Below the pieces are notes generated by a model, which was given only the letters and a program-made list of their open reading frames with translations, searched no databases and was not told the DNA's origin. 64,000 bases of DNA from Gordionus sp. m RMFG-2023 (lineage: Eukaryota > Nematomorpha > Gordioida > Chordodea > Parachordodidae): the NCBI RefSeq assembly GCF_954871325.1, contig NC_088775.1, positions 48,709,561-48,773,560 on the forward strand, read 5' to 3'. This document shows positions 19,660 to 31,379 of this stretch, one piece after another (the first letter of the stretch is position 1; every line of letters begins with the position of its first letter). Both the position numbers and the translations under genes were made by a program.

Positions 19660-22600
19660 CAGGGCCGTAGCCACGGGGGGGGGGGGGGGCCCGCCCCCCC
19701 CCCCAAAAAAAAAAATTTTTGGCCCCCAAACCTGGCCCCCAGAAAAAATCTTCGGCCCCCAAAAGTGGCCCCCAAAAATTTTTCTGGCCCCCCAAATTTG
19801 AATTTTTTTTTAGAATTGATTATTTTTATATTTTTAATATAAATTTTAAATATTTATTCAAAAATATTCAAAAAACATGTCTATTTAGAATTGTTTATTT
19901 TTATATTTTTAAAATAAATTTTGAATATTTATTCTACAAACATATCTAGTTTGTAAAATTTTTTTTTATCCTGTTTTATTTTTATTTTTACCCAATATTA
20001 AATTATCGTTCATTCATTTTTTTTCATCTGTTTTTGTTGTGTATCACATTCTCTATAGGTATCGCATTAATATTATAATATATAACCAGTTATTTTATTT
20101 TAGAGCGTTTATTTTAAAATTATGAAGAAACAATCAATTATAAACTCTTATTTTAAGTTAAAGTTAAACAAATGTCAAGCGACATCACCTCTACAAACTA
20201 CTAGTAATACTACATCAGAAATTTCAGAAACTGATTCTTCTCATAGTTAGTATAAATTTATATTATTATTTCATGACTTATATGATATTGATATAGGGCA
20301 ATATTTGTATATTATTATTTAATATAATATATATATTTTATATAAGATAAGAGAAAGACATTTATTATTAATATTATCATTTTTGTATAAAAATTTTAAT
20401 TATTAAAATAAATATATTTACTCATATTTCAAGATATGAATGAAGCTAATCTAGAAAATCAAGAGGAGGAAGATGGTAAATAGTTTAAAATTTAACCCAA
20501 ATTTTTCTATTTATATATTTTTGACACTATGAATAGGAGTAGGAGATTATGGTGTTTCATTATTACATTTTGATTTTAAAACAAATAAAGACGAAGAAGA
20601 GACTCAATCATCTTCATCTAGCAGCTCAGTCTCTCATTGTCAAGAAGCAACTAGTAATTGATTTATAAATATAAAAATATTATATTTTTTTGTTAATCTT
20701 TAAAGATATAATGTTTATGACTTTTTTCTAGTTTTTAATACTGAAATTTTACTGATCAACTTTACTGATAATCTTCATCAGGGTTGGGCACTACAGTAAC
20801 TTGTATCTTAAATACAAGATAAATTTTGTGTTTGTTCATTTTCAGCATGCCCTTCCTTCGCCCATCCTGATGACCATTATTATTCCTCATTACAATTTAT
20901 TAATTATAATATTTTTAGTGTCAAAAAGTCCTCTAATGGTTCAATTCAAATCCCTGGTGACCTTGGCCAGAATAAACCAAATCAAATCAAATTAAACACT
21001 TACGCGAAAAAAGATATCCATGGAAGGCAAAGATCATTTCAAAAATCATGGTATAGAGGCCGAGACTGGTTGGAGTATAGTGTAGAAGCTGACGCTGCCT
21101 TTTGTTTTCCATGTAAGAAATACTTGTGTAATCCAAGTGATGAATTTGGACAAACGGAATTCAGAAATTGGAAAAATGCGTTAGCTGCCAAGAAGGGACT
21201 GCTTAAACACGAGAGCTCAAAAGCTCATTTAAATTCAATTACAATATGGCATGATAAAAATCAAAATATAAACAATGGTACAGAAATAACTAAAATGTTG
21301 GGAGGTGATCAAATTAATCGTAATCAATATTATATTAAATCAATATTTGATTTGATGCTGTTTCTTAGCATACAAGAGCTACCTTTCCGTGGGACTGGTT
21401 CAACAAATATTACGGATATAATTTATTCTTCTGGACTATTTATAGCAATGTTTTCCTACACCATCCAAAAAGACCCTGAATTAAATAAAATTATGAAATT
21501 TATACCCCAAAATGCCCAGTATACATCACCACAGATTCAAAATGAAGTAATATCCATTATGGCAGATATGGTGCTTGAACATATTTCAGACAAATATAAT
21601 AAAAGCGAGATGACTTTTTTTTGTCTTAAGGCCGATGAGACAAAAGATGCTTCAGGTTGTGAAAATCTGAGCATAATAATTCGCTATATTTTTTCTGGAG
21701 AAATCCAAGAAAATTTAATAGGAATCATTAATTTAGAGTGTCTTTCTGCTGAAAGCATTACAGATTGCATTTTAAAGCAACTTAATGATCTAAATATTAA
21801 TTCAGCTAATATAATAAGCCAGGCATATGATGGTGCAAACGTTATGTCTGGCCGAAATGGAGGAGTGCAAACCCTTCTTCAAAAAAAAATTAATAAAAAA
21901 GTTCCTTTTATACATTGTTACAAGTTGCATCTTGTGGTTCAAAATTGGTATAATAATATTGTTATTATTTCTAATTTTTTTAATTTATCAAATGCATTGT
22001 ATAATTTTTTCAGGCGTTTTAACGTATCCTGTAAATATACAGGCCACACCCTTAAGATACTTTTAGACCAGAGATGGACTGGTCATTTAGAAACATCTCG
22101 CATTATTTATGAGAATTTTGAGGCTATTGGTGAAGTATTATTTTACTTTTCTAATAGAACTCTTAATTCCGAGGTTTCAATTCATGATTCAGTCGAAGCC
22201 TCTGGTCTTTTATCTCAATGTATTAATATAAATTACATTATATTAGCCATCATAATTTATGAGATATTAATTACAATAGATCCACTAAATAAGTATCTAC
22301 AATCAGTAGGTACTAATTTAGTGGATGCTAAAAATTGTATTTATTCTACTATCAATATATTAAAAAATAAAAGAAGTGATAATTCTTTTGCTTTGATTAT
22401 GATTAAGGCTGAAAAACTTTTATCAAAATTTAATCTCACTCCCCAAAAATCATCACGGGTACGTAAAACGCCTAAAAATTTCCAAGATTTTTTAGTTGAT
22501 AGGAAACTAGAATTCGATTGTGAAAAAGACTCCAATTGGAGTTCTTTAAAAAGGATATATTATGAAATTATAGATAACTTTATGGATCGTTTTTTAGACC

Positions 22601-23255
22601 GATTTACAGAAGATGATTTTAATCTTTTAATACATTGTTCCCCCTTGACCCTGATTATTTTTTATCAGATAAAATGGCCCCATTAAAATCCCTGTTAAAC
22701 TTAAATATGGAAACACTGCATCATGAAATGAAGATAGTAAAAGGATTGCTAGCTTCAGAAGCTAAAGAAAATCATAATTTTGAAAACATCTTACATATTA
22801 TGTATAAAAAAAATATAATCATGCATTTAAAGAATTATATAAATGCTACTCAGCAGCGATAATCATTGGGATATCAACGGCTTCTTGTGAGGCCTCGTTC
22901 TCTACATTAAAGAGAGTTTTATCGAGCAGTAGAGAGTCTATGAAGGATAAACGTAAACAAAATTTAGTATTAATGGCGTATGAAAAAAGAATAACGCAGA
23001 ATTTATCTTTTAGTTCATTTATATTAAAATTTAAAAATAAAAATCGCCGTATTCTATTATAGTAATATTTTGTTTTGTATATGCATATTATAGTATTATT
23101 TTTTTTGTATATTCATATTATAGTATTATTTTGTTATTAAATTTTTAATAAAAATAGGAAAAAATTTCTATGAATGCGTAAATATTTGTTTGATTTTAAA
23201 AAAATAGTGCCCCCCCCCCAAGTAAGCACTTGGCCCCCCTAAGTGAAAATTCCTG
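19660..23255 (+). mobile_element. ZMYM1-type hAT transposon
   Basis: Left end CAGGGCCGTAGCCACGGGGGG followed by long G and C runs, right end (inward) CAGGAATTTTCACTTAGGGGGGCC. The empty site is known from the second X copy near 42275, but the flanking 8-mers differ (actatttg and gtctcatt), so a target duplication is not clear. It encodes a four-exon transposase. The subterminal gcccccccaaaa / ggggggg repeats are typical of this hAT branch in animals. Confidence 0.85.
20122..23062 (+). pseudogene. ZMYM1/TTF-type hAT transposase, four exons, nearly complete
   Basis: Exons 20122-20245, 20434-20475, 20537-20653 and 20847 onward join through phase-1 GT-AG introns without breaking the frame. Exon 1 starts MKKQSIINSYFK, the usual beginning of this family; the middle exons are acidic and Ser-rich. 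Exon 4 has the TTF-type zinc finger (RSFQKSWYRGRDWLEY, then AAFCFPCKKYL), then a DUF4371-like region and the RNase H-like core with LKADETKDASG and SQAYDGANVMSG, and a C-x-x-L-H element. Frameshifts near 22640 and 22850 separate the tail, which carries STASCEASFSTLKRVLSSSR, the dimerisation domain, and stops at 23060-23062. It would excise and insert the element. Only two or three lesions, so this is a fairly recent copy. Confidence 0.88.
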
Positions 23256-23460
23256 GTCTCATTTTTTCTTAAAAAATTTCCCAGAGTATGCAAAGTATAT
23301 ATAACAAGCTCACAGACCTTCCTAAATTAAACTACGACTCGATAAAGTTACAAGAAATCAGGCAAGGAGATCTCTCTAGGGCCCATTTCCATGTTTAGAA
23401 AATTATTCTTTTTAAAACTATTTACATTTATTTTAGCCTCATATTTCTTTTTTTACTTTT

Positions 23461-24421
23461 ATGCTATTCTTTTTTTAATATTGAAATTTATATACTAGTT
23501 TTTATATTGCATTTTGTTATATCAAATAAAGTTAATGAAACAATTCAATTATTTTTTAAAAATGGAAGATATTTTATCAGAAAATTTTAGATTTTTAGTG
23601 TTTCCCTTAATCCTCATTAATAAAACGATATTTATTGCTAAAGTATAATTTATATATATGATTCTATGTGCAGTTCCTAGTCTGCCATTATGCAAGTAAG
23701 TGATTTTTTAGAAGCACCTATTTAAAAAAATATATAAATTGAATATATAAATGAAAAATTTATTTTAACCATATTTAATTATCAAAAAAACTATATATCG
23801 ACCACATTAATTCTTAGCAATAGCTTTTATGTACATACTGAAATATTTTTCTCATTTCAAAAAATATTTAGAAATGTTCATGAAGAAATAAGAGATTTTA
23901 ATTTCAATAGTTTTCATAAGTTTTTTAAAATAATCGTTTATATAATTTTGAATTTTCTTGTAATATTTTATGATTATTTATAAATAAAAAAGATTGATCA
24001 ATAAAGATTTAAAATTTATAATATTTAGGAAGATTTGGAATTCTAAATTACTACCCTATTTATCTTAGCTAGCCAGCGATCAAATTTTTAAATTGCAAAA
24101 GTTAAATAAAATTCAAAAAATTATATTTAGGCACTGTCTAGATAAACGATTTTTTTCTCGCGATAAATAGGTCATTTTTTTTGTAGCTTTGTACAACTAG
24201 CTGTATATTTTTTAAATGAAGCACAAATATTTAAGTACATATTTATAAAAATTTCCAGTTTTAATATGAGCCCTGTTCAATTATTAAATAAATAAATACA
24301 GATAGATCATCAAACTTCCTTTTTCCAACCCGGACAAGATACAATAATTTCAACAATTTAAGATTAACATACATTTATCAAGTTCATGTATTTTAAAAAT
24401 AAATTTCTTTTCTAATCTTAT
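23461..24421. other. AT-rich flank inside the inverted block
   Basis: No gene recognised. It is the sequence between segment X and hAT-Y. Contains short A/T-rich repeats only. Confidence 0.45.
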
Positions 24422-25134
24422 AATAAAAGTAGGGTTGTGCATTTGACCGGTCAAATATGATTCGGTCAATTGACCGATATTTAACCGGATAAATATGGTC
24501 GAATACGGTCAAATTCAAATAAATGTTTTTCAAGAATATTAACTTTATTATATATAGAATCTATGTAATATTTTATTTTTTTTAAATTCCAAAATTAATG
24601 TTTCGCTCCATGGCAGAGTCTTGTTCTGATTTATATTCAATATCATCATTTTCTTTAATATTTTTAATCAATCTTAAGTTATGATAATATACTTTTACCA
24701 ATTTTATGATTGTCGAGATCTTCAATAGATTTCTTTTTATCTTATGAATATTACCCCTAGCTGACCAATTTCTTTCTATAAACGAAGTATAACTAAGAAT
24801 CGTTAGTAAGATATTAGACACTTGGTCAAGGAGGGCAAAGCCTATTCCAACATTGAGCCGAAATCTGATTATTTTTTATGAAAGTTACGGCTTTTCGCAT
24901 ATTTTGGCTATTAAATATACCGTCGCTTTTACTTCTAAAATTTATGATATCACTTAAAATATTTTTGATTACATCACCTTGTAAAATGCCTAATTCTTAA
25001 ATTATATTGCATATTTCATCAAATTCACTACTAGTAAGATGTTCCCCTTAAATTGAGGATCCATAAAATAATCATGTAAGCACATGTATTTGCATTGTTT
25101 TTCTTTTACAAAAATATCTTTAATTTTTTTTCTT
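24422..25134. mobile_element. hAT-Y body, cut by the inversion
   Basis: Target duplication AATAAAAG at 24422-24429, then the end TAGGGTTGTGCATTTGACCGGTC and the interior. It matches the second copy at 46119-46830, including the ccgatatt/ggtcaaat subterminal words. Homology stops at about 25134, where Gypsy-L pol sequence begins; the missing right end is at 17159-17220. Confidence 0.85.
24582..24821 (-). pseudogene. hAT dimerisation-domain fragment in hAT-Y
   Basis: Minus strand reads SNILLTILSYTSFIERNWSARGNIHKIKRNLL. E-R-N-W-S followed by H-x-x-K-R-N is the C-terminal signature of hAT transposases with the DUF659-like core. Only the last 80 or so residues are open. The same fragment is recognisable, more decayed, at about 46.28-46.45 kb. 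Confidence 0.75.
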
Positions 25135-25204
25135 GAGGAGAGAAATTAAAAAATCATGGCATAATTGAATTATCATCTCGTTTTTTACTTGGGATACAGT
25201 ACAT

Positions 25205-27984
25205 TTATCCTTTATCATAAGTTTAGATTTATGGATAGTAGGAAAAGCCGTGGAAACTATTATGGGGTGGAATTGGATTACCACAATTGGACCCTATAAT
25301 AATTATTGGAATTTATTTATTATTGATAGCGAATTGGCTAGGGATAATGTTAAAAGAAAATTAATTACGGATAGTATCCGAGATGAACTTCAGAAAGAAG
25401 GGATGTCTAAATTATTGAACGATGAAAATAGGATTGTCGTTAATAATAATTTTATTGAAACTCCTGAAAAGGCAAGGATCAGTTCTGATCATACTGAAAT
25501 AAATGGTAAAATTGATAGGGATCAATTTAGGGAAATTGAAATCGATGGATTAAAAAAGATCGATCTTGCTATACTTATTTTGGTTAGAAAATATGGTATA
25601 ATTTTTGAAGAAAAATTAGGACGTTTAAATGATTATCAAGTAGACGTTAAACTTAAAGAGGGTTTTTCATCCATCTTTTTGGCTTGCCGAAGAGTTCTTT
25701 TTGAGTGGAAAAGGGAAATCGGTGAAGAATTAGATCAATGGGTTAGAGATGGCATCATTATTCCTGTGGAATTTATTGGTAGTGGAGGTAAAATATCCAT
25801 TGCCTAGAATTGAGGAAATTTTGGCCAGTTTAAAGGGTGCCAAGTATTTTTCCAAGGTTGATTTTTCTTCTGCTTATTTGCAGTTGCCTTTGAAAGAAGA
25901 AATTCATAAATTATTTACAATAACGACTCCGAAAGAATTGTTTGCCTTTTGTAGGCTACCGTTTGGATTAAGTGTGTCAGCGCCGATATTTCAGCGTACT
26001 ATGGCATCAGTTTTCCAGGGCCTGGAAGGAGTTTATTATTATATGGATGATGTGTTGGTGACTGGTATAACACCAGAACAACATAATCAACGTTTGGAAG
26101 AGGTTTTCAAGCGGATTCGTGATAAGGGTCTGAGGGCCAGCAAAGAAAAGAGTGTTCTTGGGGTAACGGAAGTTATCTACTTAGGACATCGGATAAAGGG
26201 AATGGAGGTGAAACCTCTGGAAAAAAGTTTAAAAACGCCAACCAATAAAGCAGAGTTGCAATCATTTTTGGGTATGGTAAATTATTATTATCGTTTTGTG
26301 GAGGATTTTGCAAAAGTGGCATCTCCATTGTATGGTTTATTAAAAAAAAGGTGTTCATTTTGTGTGGAAAATTGAACAGAAAAATGCTTTTGATATTTTA
26401 AAAGGAAAAATTGGTGAGGAACCGATTTTGGTATGTTTTAACAATGATTTAGAGATCATATTGGCAGTTGATGCATCCAACAAAGGGGTTGGAGGTGCAT
26501 TGTTACATTTAATGGATGGTGTGGAAAGACCCATCATATTTTTTTCGAGTTTCAGGGAAGTGGAAATTAGATATTCGGTTATTGAACAAGAAGCCCTAGC
26601 GGTTATCTTTGGATTAACCAAATGTCATGAATATTTGATCGGTAAAAGATTTATAATTTACACGGATCATAAGCCGTTAATTCATTTATTTAAAAAAGAT
26701 AATAAAGAGTTAATGCTGTCTCCCCGGTTGCAACGTTGGTTTTTACTGGTGGGAGGTTTTAATGTGGAAATCAGATATCGCAGGGGCAAGGAAAATTGTT
26801 TGCCTGATATTTTATCTAGGTTAGGATCCAGTGAAGGGGATCTTGACGTTAACAAAAGTATAATGGTGAATGAAGACAGGGCATTAATTTGTTCTTTATC
26901 ACATATGTTAAAGGGTGGTCCTACGAATTGGGAGGATCTTAAAAGCAATACCTTAAGGGATAAGGAATTGGGTCGAGTAAAATTATTTTTGACGGGACAA
27001 GAACCGTGGAAAAATAGTAGTAAAGTTTATAAAAAAATTGAAAAGGAATTGTCCGTATTGGATGATTGTGTGATGCGGGGTAATAGAGCCGTGATTCCGT
27101 TGAAATTACGGAGTAAAATTGTACGATTGTTGCATGCAGGATATTAGGGTCGAGATAAAATGAAATCTTAGGCTCGTGAGTATGTATGGTGGCCTGGAAT
27201 GAGCGATGATATTGAAAAGATTACGAGGAGTTGTATTCCATGTAATTCGTGTGCCGCTATGCCCCGGAAGGAAATAGGCAGTTATTGGCCGAGACCTGAA
27301 AAGCCGTGGGAGCGTATTCACGTGGATTTCTTTGACTTAAGCAAGAAGTCGTATTTTTTAGTTGTTGATGCATATTCTAAGTGGATTGAGTATGAAGAAG
27401 TTCATGGATTAACCACTAGAATTGTTATCAAATTGTTACAAAGGTTATGGGCTAGATTTGGGATTCCAAAGACAATAGTGTCTGATGGAGGTCCGGCCTT
27501 TGTAAGTGAAAGATTCAGAGATTTTTGTAATGCATTGGAAATTAAACACGTATTAGCTCCACCATATCACCCCAGTTCCAATGGACAGGCGGAGAGAATG
27601 GTAGCTATAGTGAAAAATTGGATTAAAAAGGCCAAACAAGAAAATAATGATGTTTGGATGGCCCATTTATATTATAATAATTCCAGAAACCGGGAGGAAA
27701 TTACTCCGCTGGAGTTATTTTTGGGAAGAAGGACCAGATTGCCGTTGGATTTCTTAAAATCCAAAGATGGGGCTGGTGTATCTTCGGTTGATAAGATTGT
27801 AATAAAATATCCTGTGGGGAGAATTATATGGGCCCGTTTGTTTGATAACAAAGGGAAGAAATGGGAAAAAGGTCGTATAGTAGAAAACCTTGGTTCCAAA
27901 TTAAATGAAATTTTGCTAATAAATGGGATTACGGTAATCAGACATAATGATCACGTAAGGTTAGGAGAAAGTAAGAAAGGATAA
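25205..27984 (+). pseudogene. Pol of Gypsy-L: RT, RNase H and integrase
   Basis: Plus-strand polyprotein. LDLWIVGKAVETIMGWNWIT (25205) continues the protease tail of the sister elements. RT follows, with FLACRRVLFEWKREIGEEL, then a deletion of about 35 residues at 25775 that removes the template-gripping block, then FSKVDFSSAYLQLPL and the intact active site YYYMDDVLVTG (about 26037-26070). The connection domain is at 26.2 kb, then a frame change at 26370. RNase H has LAVDASNKGVGGALL and YTDHKPLIHLF. A stop lies at 27145 in the zinc-binding region. Integrase has CIPCNSC, HVDFFDLS (first D), VSDGGPAFVS (second D) and PYHPSSNGQAER (E), then a GPY/F-like tail VIRHNDHVRLGE, ending at 27984. Three or four lesions make it non-functional. 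Confidence 0.9.
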
Positions 27985-28826
27985 AGATAATATGGAAATG
28001 CTTAAATATTAATCTTATCTTTTTTTCCAGAATCTTAGATTTCTGTGATAATATAGCATAATATGTTAAATATGAATAATGAAAATATTGATTCTTTTGG
28101 GATACTCTGATAACAATACGTGTATTTGTGGTAAGATACTGTAATAAAGATAGAGGGAGGCTTATTTGTGATTAAGTGCTAATGGAATTCATTAAAGGAT
28201 GCTTAATTGAAACATTGAAAAGCCTGGAAAATAAAGGGAGTTTTATATTTCGGAGGGAGAACTCAACATCCTATAATTATACGGGATTATAATTGAGTCT
28301 CGGGGTATTGAAGGGCAAAGGCGATTTTTTTTTGTGTGTTTTGCCTTGAAGGAAGAGATTCCTTTGATTATTTAATTAATCACGTAATTGATAAAATTAG
28401 TGGAGTACAGAAGAAAATTAAAATTAATAAATTAGTTTAATACTGAACAACTGGGGGTGTTTTGGTAATTTATGCTTTCGGTAAAATGGTAATAAAGGCC
28501 ATCAGAGGAAAGTATTTTATTAAATTATTGATGGTTTAAGATACTAAAGTATTTTCATCATAGAGCAATGTGAATATAGTACGTAATTAAATGGTATAAC
28601 GAGGGGATCGTTTATGATTGTGTTATACACAGAGCAGTTGTTTTTTTTCTTTCAAGGAAATAAAGGAAAAAGTAAAAAAAAAAAAAAGAATGTAAATTGT
28701 TGTGATGAATGGTCAGTGGAAAAAGAAAAAGAAAATTATGTTTTTTTTGTTTTCACGGACGGTTTACTTTGATGTTGCTATGGTTATAAAAGAAAAAAGC
28801 TTCAAATTGTTGTTATGCAAATAAAA

Positions 28827-28890
28827 GACTATAAACTTTGACCTTATGGTTGAACTAAGACTATAAACTTTGACCTTGTGGTTGAACTAA
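28827..28890. repeat. 32-bp tandem duplication
   Basis: Two adjacent copies of gactataaactttgacctt.tggttgaactaa differing at one base, in the 3' untranslated region of Gypsy-L. Confidence 0.9.
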
Positions 28891-28961
28891 CGGGATTCAC
28901 AAAAGTGAGAAGACAATTCTAGGAAAAAATTTTCGGTCGTTTCAATTGATGTTATGGAGGG

Positions 28962-29075
28962 CTATCGTTATTCAGATCAAGACAACGATTACCTGATGAC
29001 TATCGTGATTCAAGTCAAGCCAACGATTTAATGCTGACTATCGTTATTCAAATCAAGCCCGCAATCGCATGACGA
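28962..29075. repeat. Three 38-bp tandem units
   Basis: Units start 28962, 29000 and 29038, each beginning ctatcgt.attca and containing tcaag.c..cgat. A partial fourth unit (ttatcgg) follows. Period is exactly 38. Confidence 0.9.
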
Positions 29076-29268
29076 TTATCGGTACAACTAGTAATCAAGC
29101 TCAAGAGTATTTAAATATGGAGTAAAAGTGGAAAACTGGATATCCTTATTTTTTCCTTATGAATACAATATAAAGAAAAAATTCTCTTATTCATAATTAA
29201 TAATATAATATTTTTCAAAATATATATTAAATATTATATTTAAATGGTAAGGAATGTCATTGGCCCAT

Positions 29269-29280
29269 AAAGGGGTGAAA
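29269..29280 (+). promoter_or_regulatory. Polypurine tract of Gypsy-L
   Basis: Purine run aaaggggtgaaa immediately before TGTCTTAG, the first bases of the 3' LTR. Position and composition fit a plus-strand primer. Confidence 0.65.
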
Positions 29281-29820
29281 TGTCTTAGTATGTTAAAAAA
29301 AATATATATATATCAAAGTTGTTAAAAGATACTTTTTAAATGGATCTAGATACAGATACATCGTCTAAAATAATATCTAGATACAGATATTTTAATCAAA
29401 AATCTATCTAGATACATAACAGATACCACATTTTTATATCTAGATACAGGATCTAGATACTTGTATCTAGATCCTTTAACAACTCTGATATATATATTCT
29501 CATTAGACGTTAATCAGATGGATTGTAGACATCTGATTGGAGAAAAAATTATTATTATTTAATGTAAAAAAATAATAATTATTATAATAATATATTTTTT
29601 TGAAAATATATATTTTTTGTAAAATTAAATCATTGAAAAATTTTTTAAATTTAAAAAGAAAAAATATAATTATTATGAATTTATTTTTTCGATATATATT
29701 TTTTGATTGAAAATATTTTTTTTGTTTTTATGAGTACGAAATAAAGTTTTTAAAGAGTGTAAAATTCGGAGAATATATTCAGGAATCAAAAGATTATTTT
29801 TTTGTGTTAATACTTAAAAA
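29281..29820 (+). repeat. 3' LTR of Gypsy-L with nested MITE
   Basis: Begins TGTCTTAGTATG, ends AATACTTAAAAA. Excluding the nested MITE and its duplication, about 358 bp remain, matching the 5' LTR at 19200-19560 in the opposite orientation. Followed by the target duplication GGTAA (29821-29825), matching TTACC at 19561-19565. Confidence 0.88.
29314..29487. mobile_element. hAT-type MITE inside the LTR
   Basis: 174 bp. Ends CAAAGTTGTTAAAAGATAC / CAGAGTTGTTAAAGGATC in inverted orientation, flanked by ATATATAT at 29306-29313 and 29488-29495. The interior is repeated atctagatacagat words. The empty site is visible in the sister LTR near 19525. Its ends match those of the hAT at 35.6-36.7 kb (acaactctg), the probable source of transposase. 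Confidence 0.88.
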
Positions 29821-31379
29821 GGTAAGGAATGAACTGAAGGGCATGCCGATTTTATAGCTTATTACTTTTGAGGCCTATAAATTAGTGACCTATTCGGATC
29901 CTCCCTTCGTTTTTTAAAGGCTAACAATGTAGTTTTCAATGGAATGAAGAAAATTATTAATCTGAAATGGTCAATTTTTTAACCAAATATATATAACTGA
30001 ATTATGCATATGCGGTTATAATCTTCTTTAATATCGGATCACATATAAAATTTTTATAACACAATATATGATTTCTACACTCAAAAGTAATTTTATAAAA
30101 TTATTCTTTATTTGAACAAAGAATATGTTTAGACTAACATAAAATTAAATTTTATAAATATCGAGGGTCTGGGGCTTGTGCGTTATTTCTAAAATTTATT
30201 TTTGCTGATTTTTTCATTTTTTTCATTTTTTTTTAAAATTTAAAATTGCTTTTATTTATAATAATTTAAATTTAAACATGAATTACAATTTACAATAAAT
30301 TAAAATACTATAAATTAAAATTTAAAAATTGTATAATTGAAATACAATTTTATGATTGAGTTATCAAAAATAAACCATAATTATGTCTAAAAATTTCACT
30401 TTAAATATTTTGGCGCAAATATAAAAATTCTCTGGCTTCCTATGTAAAAGCCGTATTTTATTGCCTAGATTTTTTTAAAATTATATTTTATTGGCTAAAA
30501 GTGGCCATTTGTAGAAGTCACTATTGGAGTGAATATGAAGTTAATAAAATTTTTGTATTTGTTAATATTTTTCTGCCTATATTAGTGGGTTGATATTTAA
30601 GTTTGAGGGGAATAAAGAAATATATGAGTACCGAGGGACTAAAATATGGTTGTCATACCATCAGGTTTTATTGAAATTTGAATATAATAAGAAATCATAT
30701 TAGAAACTGAAATCATTGATAAATTTAATGAAAATCCGTCCTAGCTAGTCGTTACGGAGAAAACAAACTTAGGTTATGCAGATATAAATCAAGGTTAATT
30801 AATCAAGATTTTAAATTATCTATATCAAGACAAATATTCAAGAAAGTGAAAGAAACTATAATAAAATTTTTTAATAAATGTATCTAAGATGTCTATGGGT
30901 CTTTGTCCCATGTAAATGATCTTTTTGGGCGCATGGATCCTATTGCAATTTTAATTATTTCTTTATTTGTTTAAATATCAATAAATTTCACGAATTGTTT
31001 TACAATTATTTTCCATTATGGCTTATTTTTATCAATAAAGTAGTTGCAATAATATAAGGCGCGTACCCGGCTGGGGGGGGGGGGGCAGGAGGACAAATCC
31101 CCCCCCCCGCCACCTCAAAGCCAAAAAATACAGATGCCGGAATATATTTTTCAAAAATATTATTGTTAATATTAATATATATTTGTTAATATTTATTCCT
31201 ATCTCATATATATATTTGATTACATTTATTTATTACATTCATCTACTAAATTATTTTATCAATTAATTTCGATTTCAAGTTTTCCTTGGCGTATTACCTA
31301 TTATTTTCAAATTTTAGTGGCGTATTATTTATCTAGTCAAATATTAATATCTCTGAAAATCCTTGTCCAACAGGGAGAA

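Larger units (their letters stand above)
19566..23460 (+). repeat. Segment X, right half, interrupted by a hAT
   Basis: 19566-19650 (acttgggtttggaat ... ttcatagg) and 23256-23460 (gtctcatttttt ... tatttctttttttactt) match 42190-42480 in the same orientation with few differences. Between them lies the ZMYM-type hAT 19660-23255. The left half of the same X copy is at 29826-33300 in opposite orientation, because of the inversion. Confidence 0.85.
17221..25134. other. Inverted segment, about 7.9 kb
   Basis: At the left border the right end of hAT-Y is joined to the minus-strand protease part of Gypsy-L. At the right border the body of hAT-Y is joined to the plus-strand pol part of Gypsy-L. Flipping 17221-25134 restores both transposons, both target duplications (AATAAAAG for hAT-Y, GGTAA for Gypsy-L) and the continuity of segment X. 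About ten bases of hAT-Y, compared with the 46-kb copy, are missing at the junction. Confidence 0.85.
27985..29280 (+). other. 3' untranslated region of Gypsy-L
   Basis: About 1.3 kb without coding sense between the pol stop and the 3' LTR. It contains a 32-bp tandem duplication (28827-28890), three 38-bp tandem units (28962-29075) and, just before the LTR, the purine tract aaaggggtgaaa. A G-run near 28452 and a TATA-like gttataaaag near 28786 could be fossils of another LTR but are not proven. Confidence 0.6.

Noticed and set aside
19508-19949. Proline/glycine-rich overlapping frames near 19.7 kb
   Set aside because: They read through the G and C homopolymers and ccccaaaa repeats at the hAT left end; no independent support.
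28962-29075. CRISPR-like array
   Set aside because: The 38-bp units are contiguous tandem repeats without spacers, in a eukaryotic retrotransposon.
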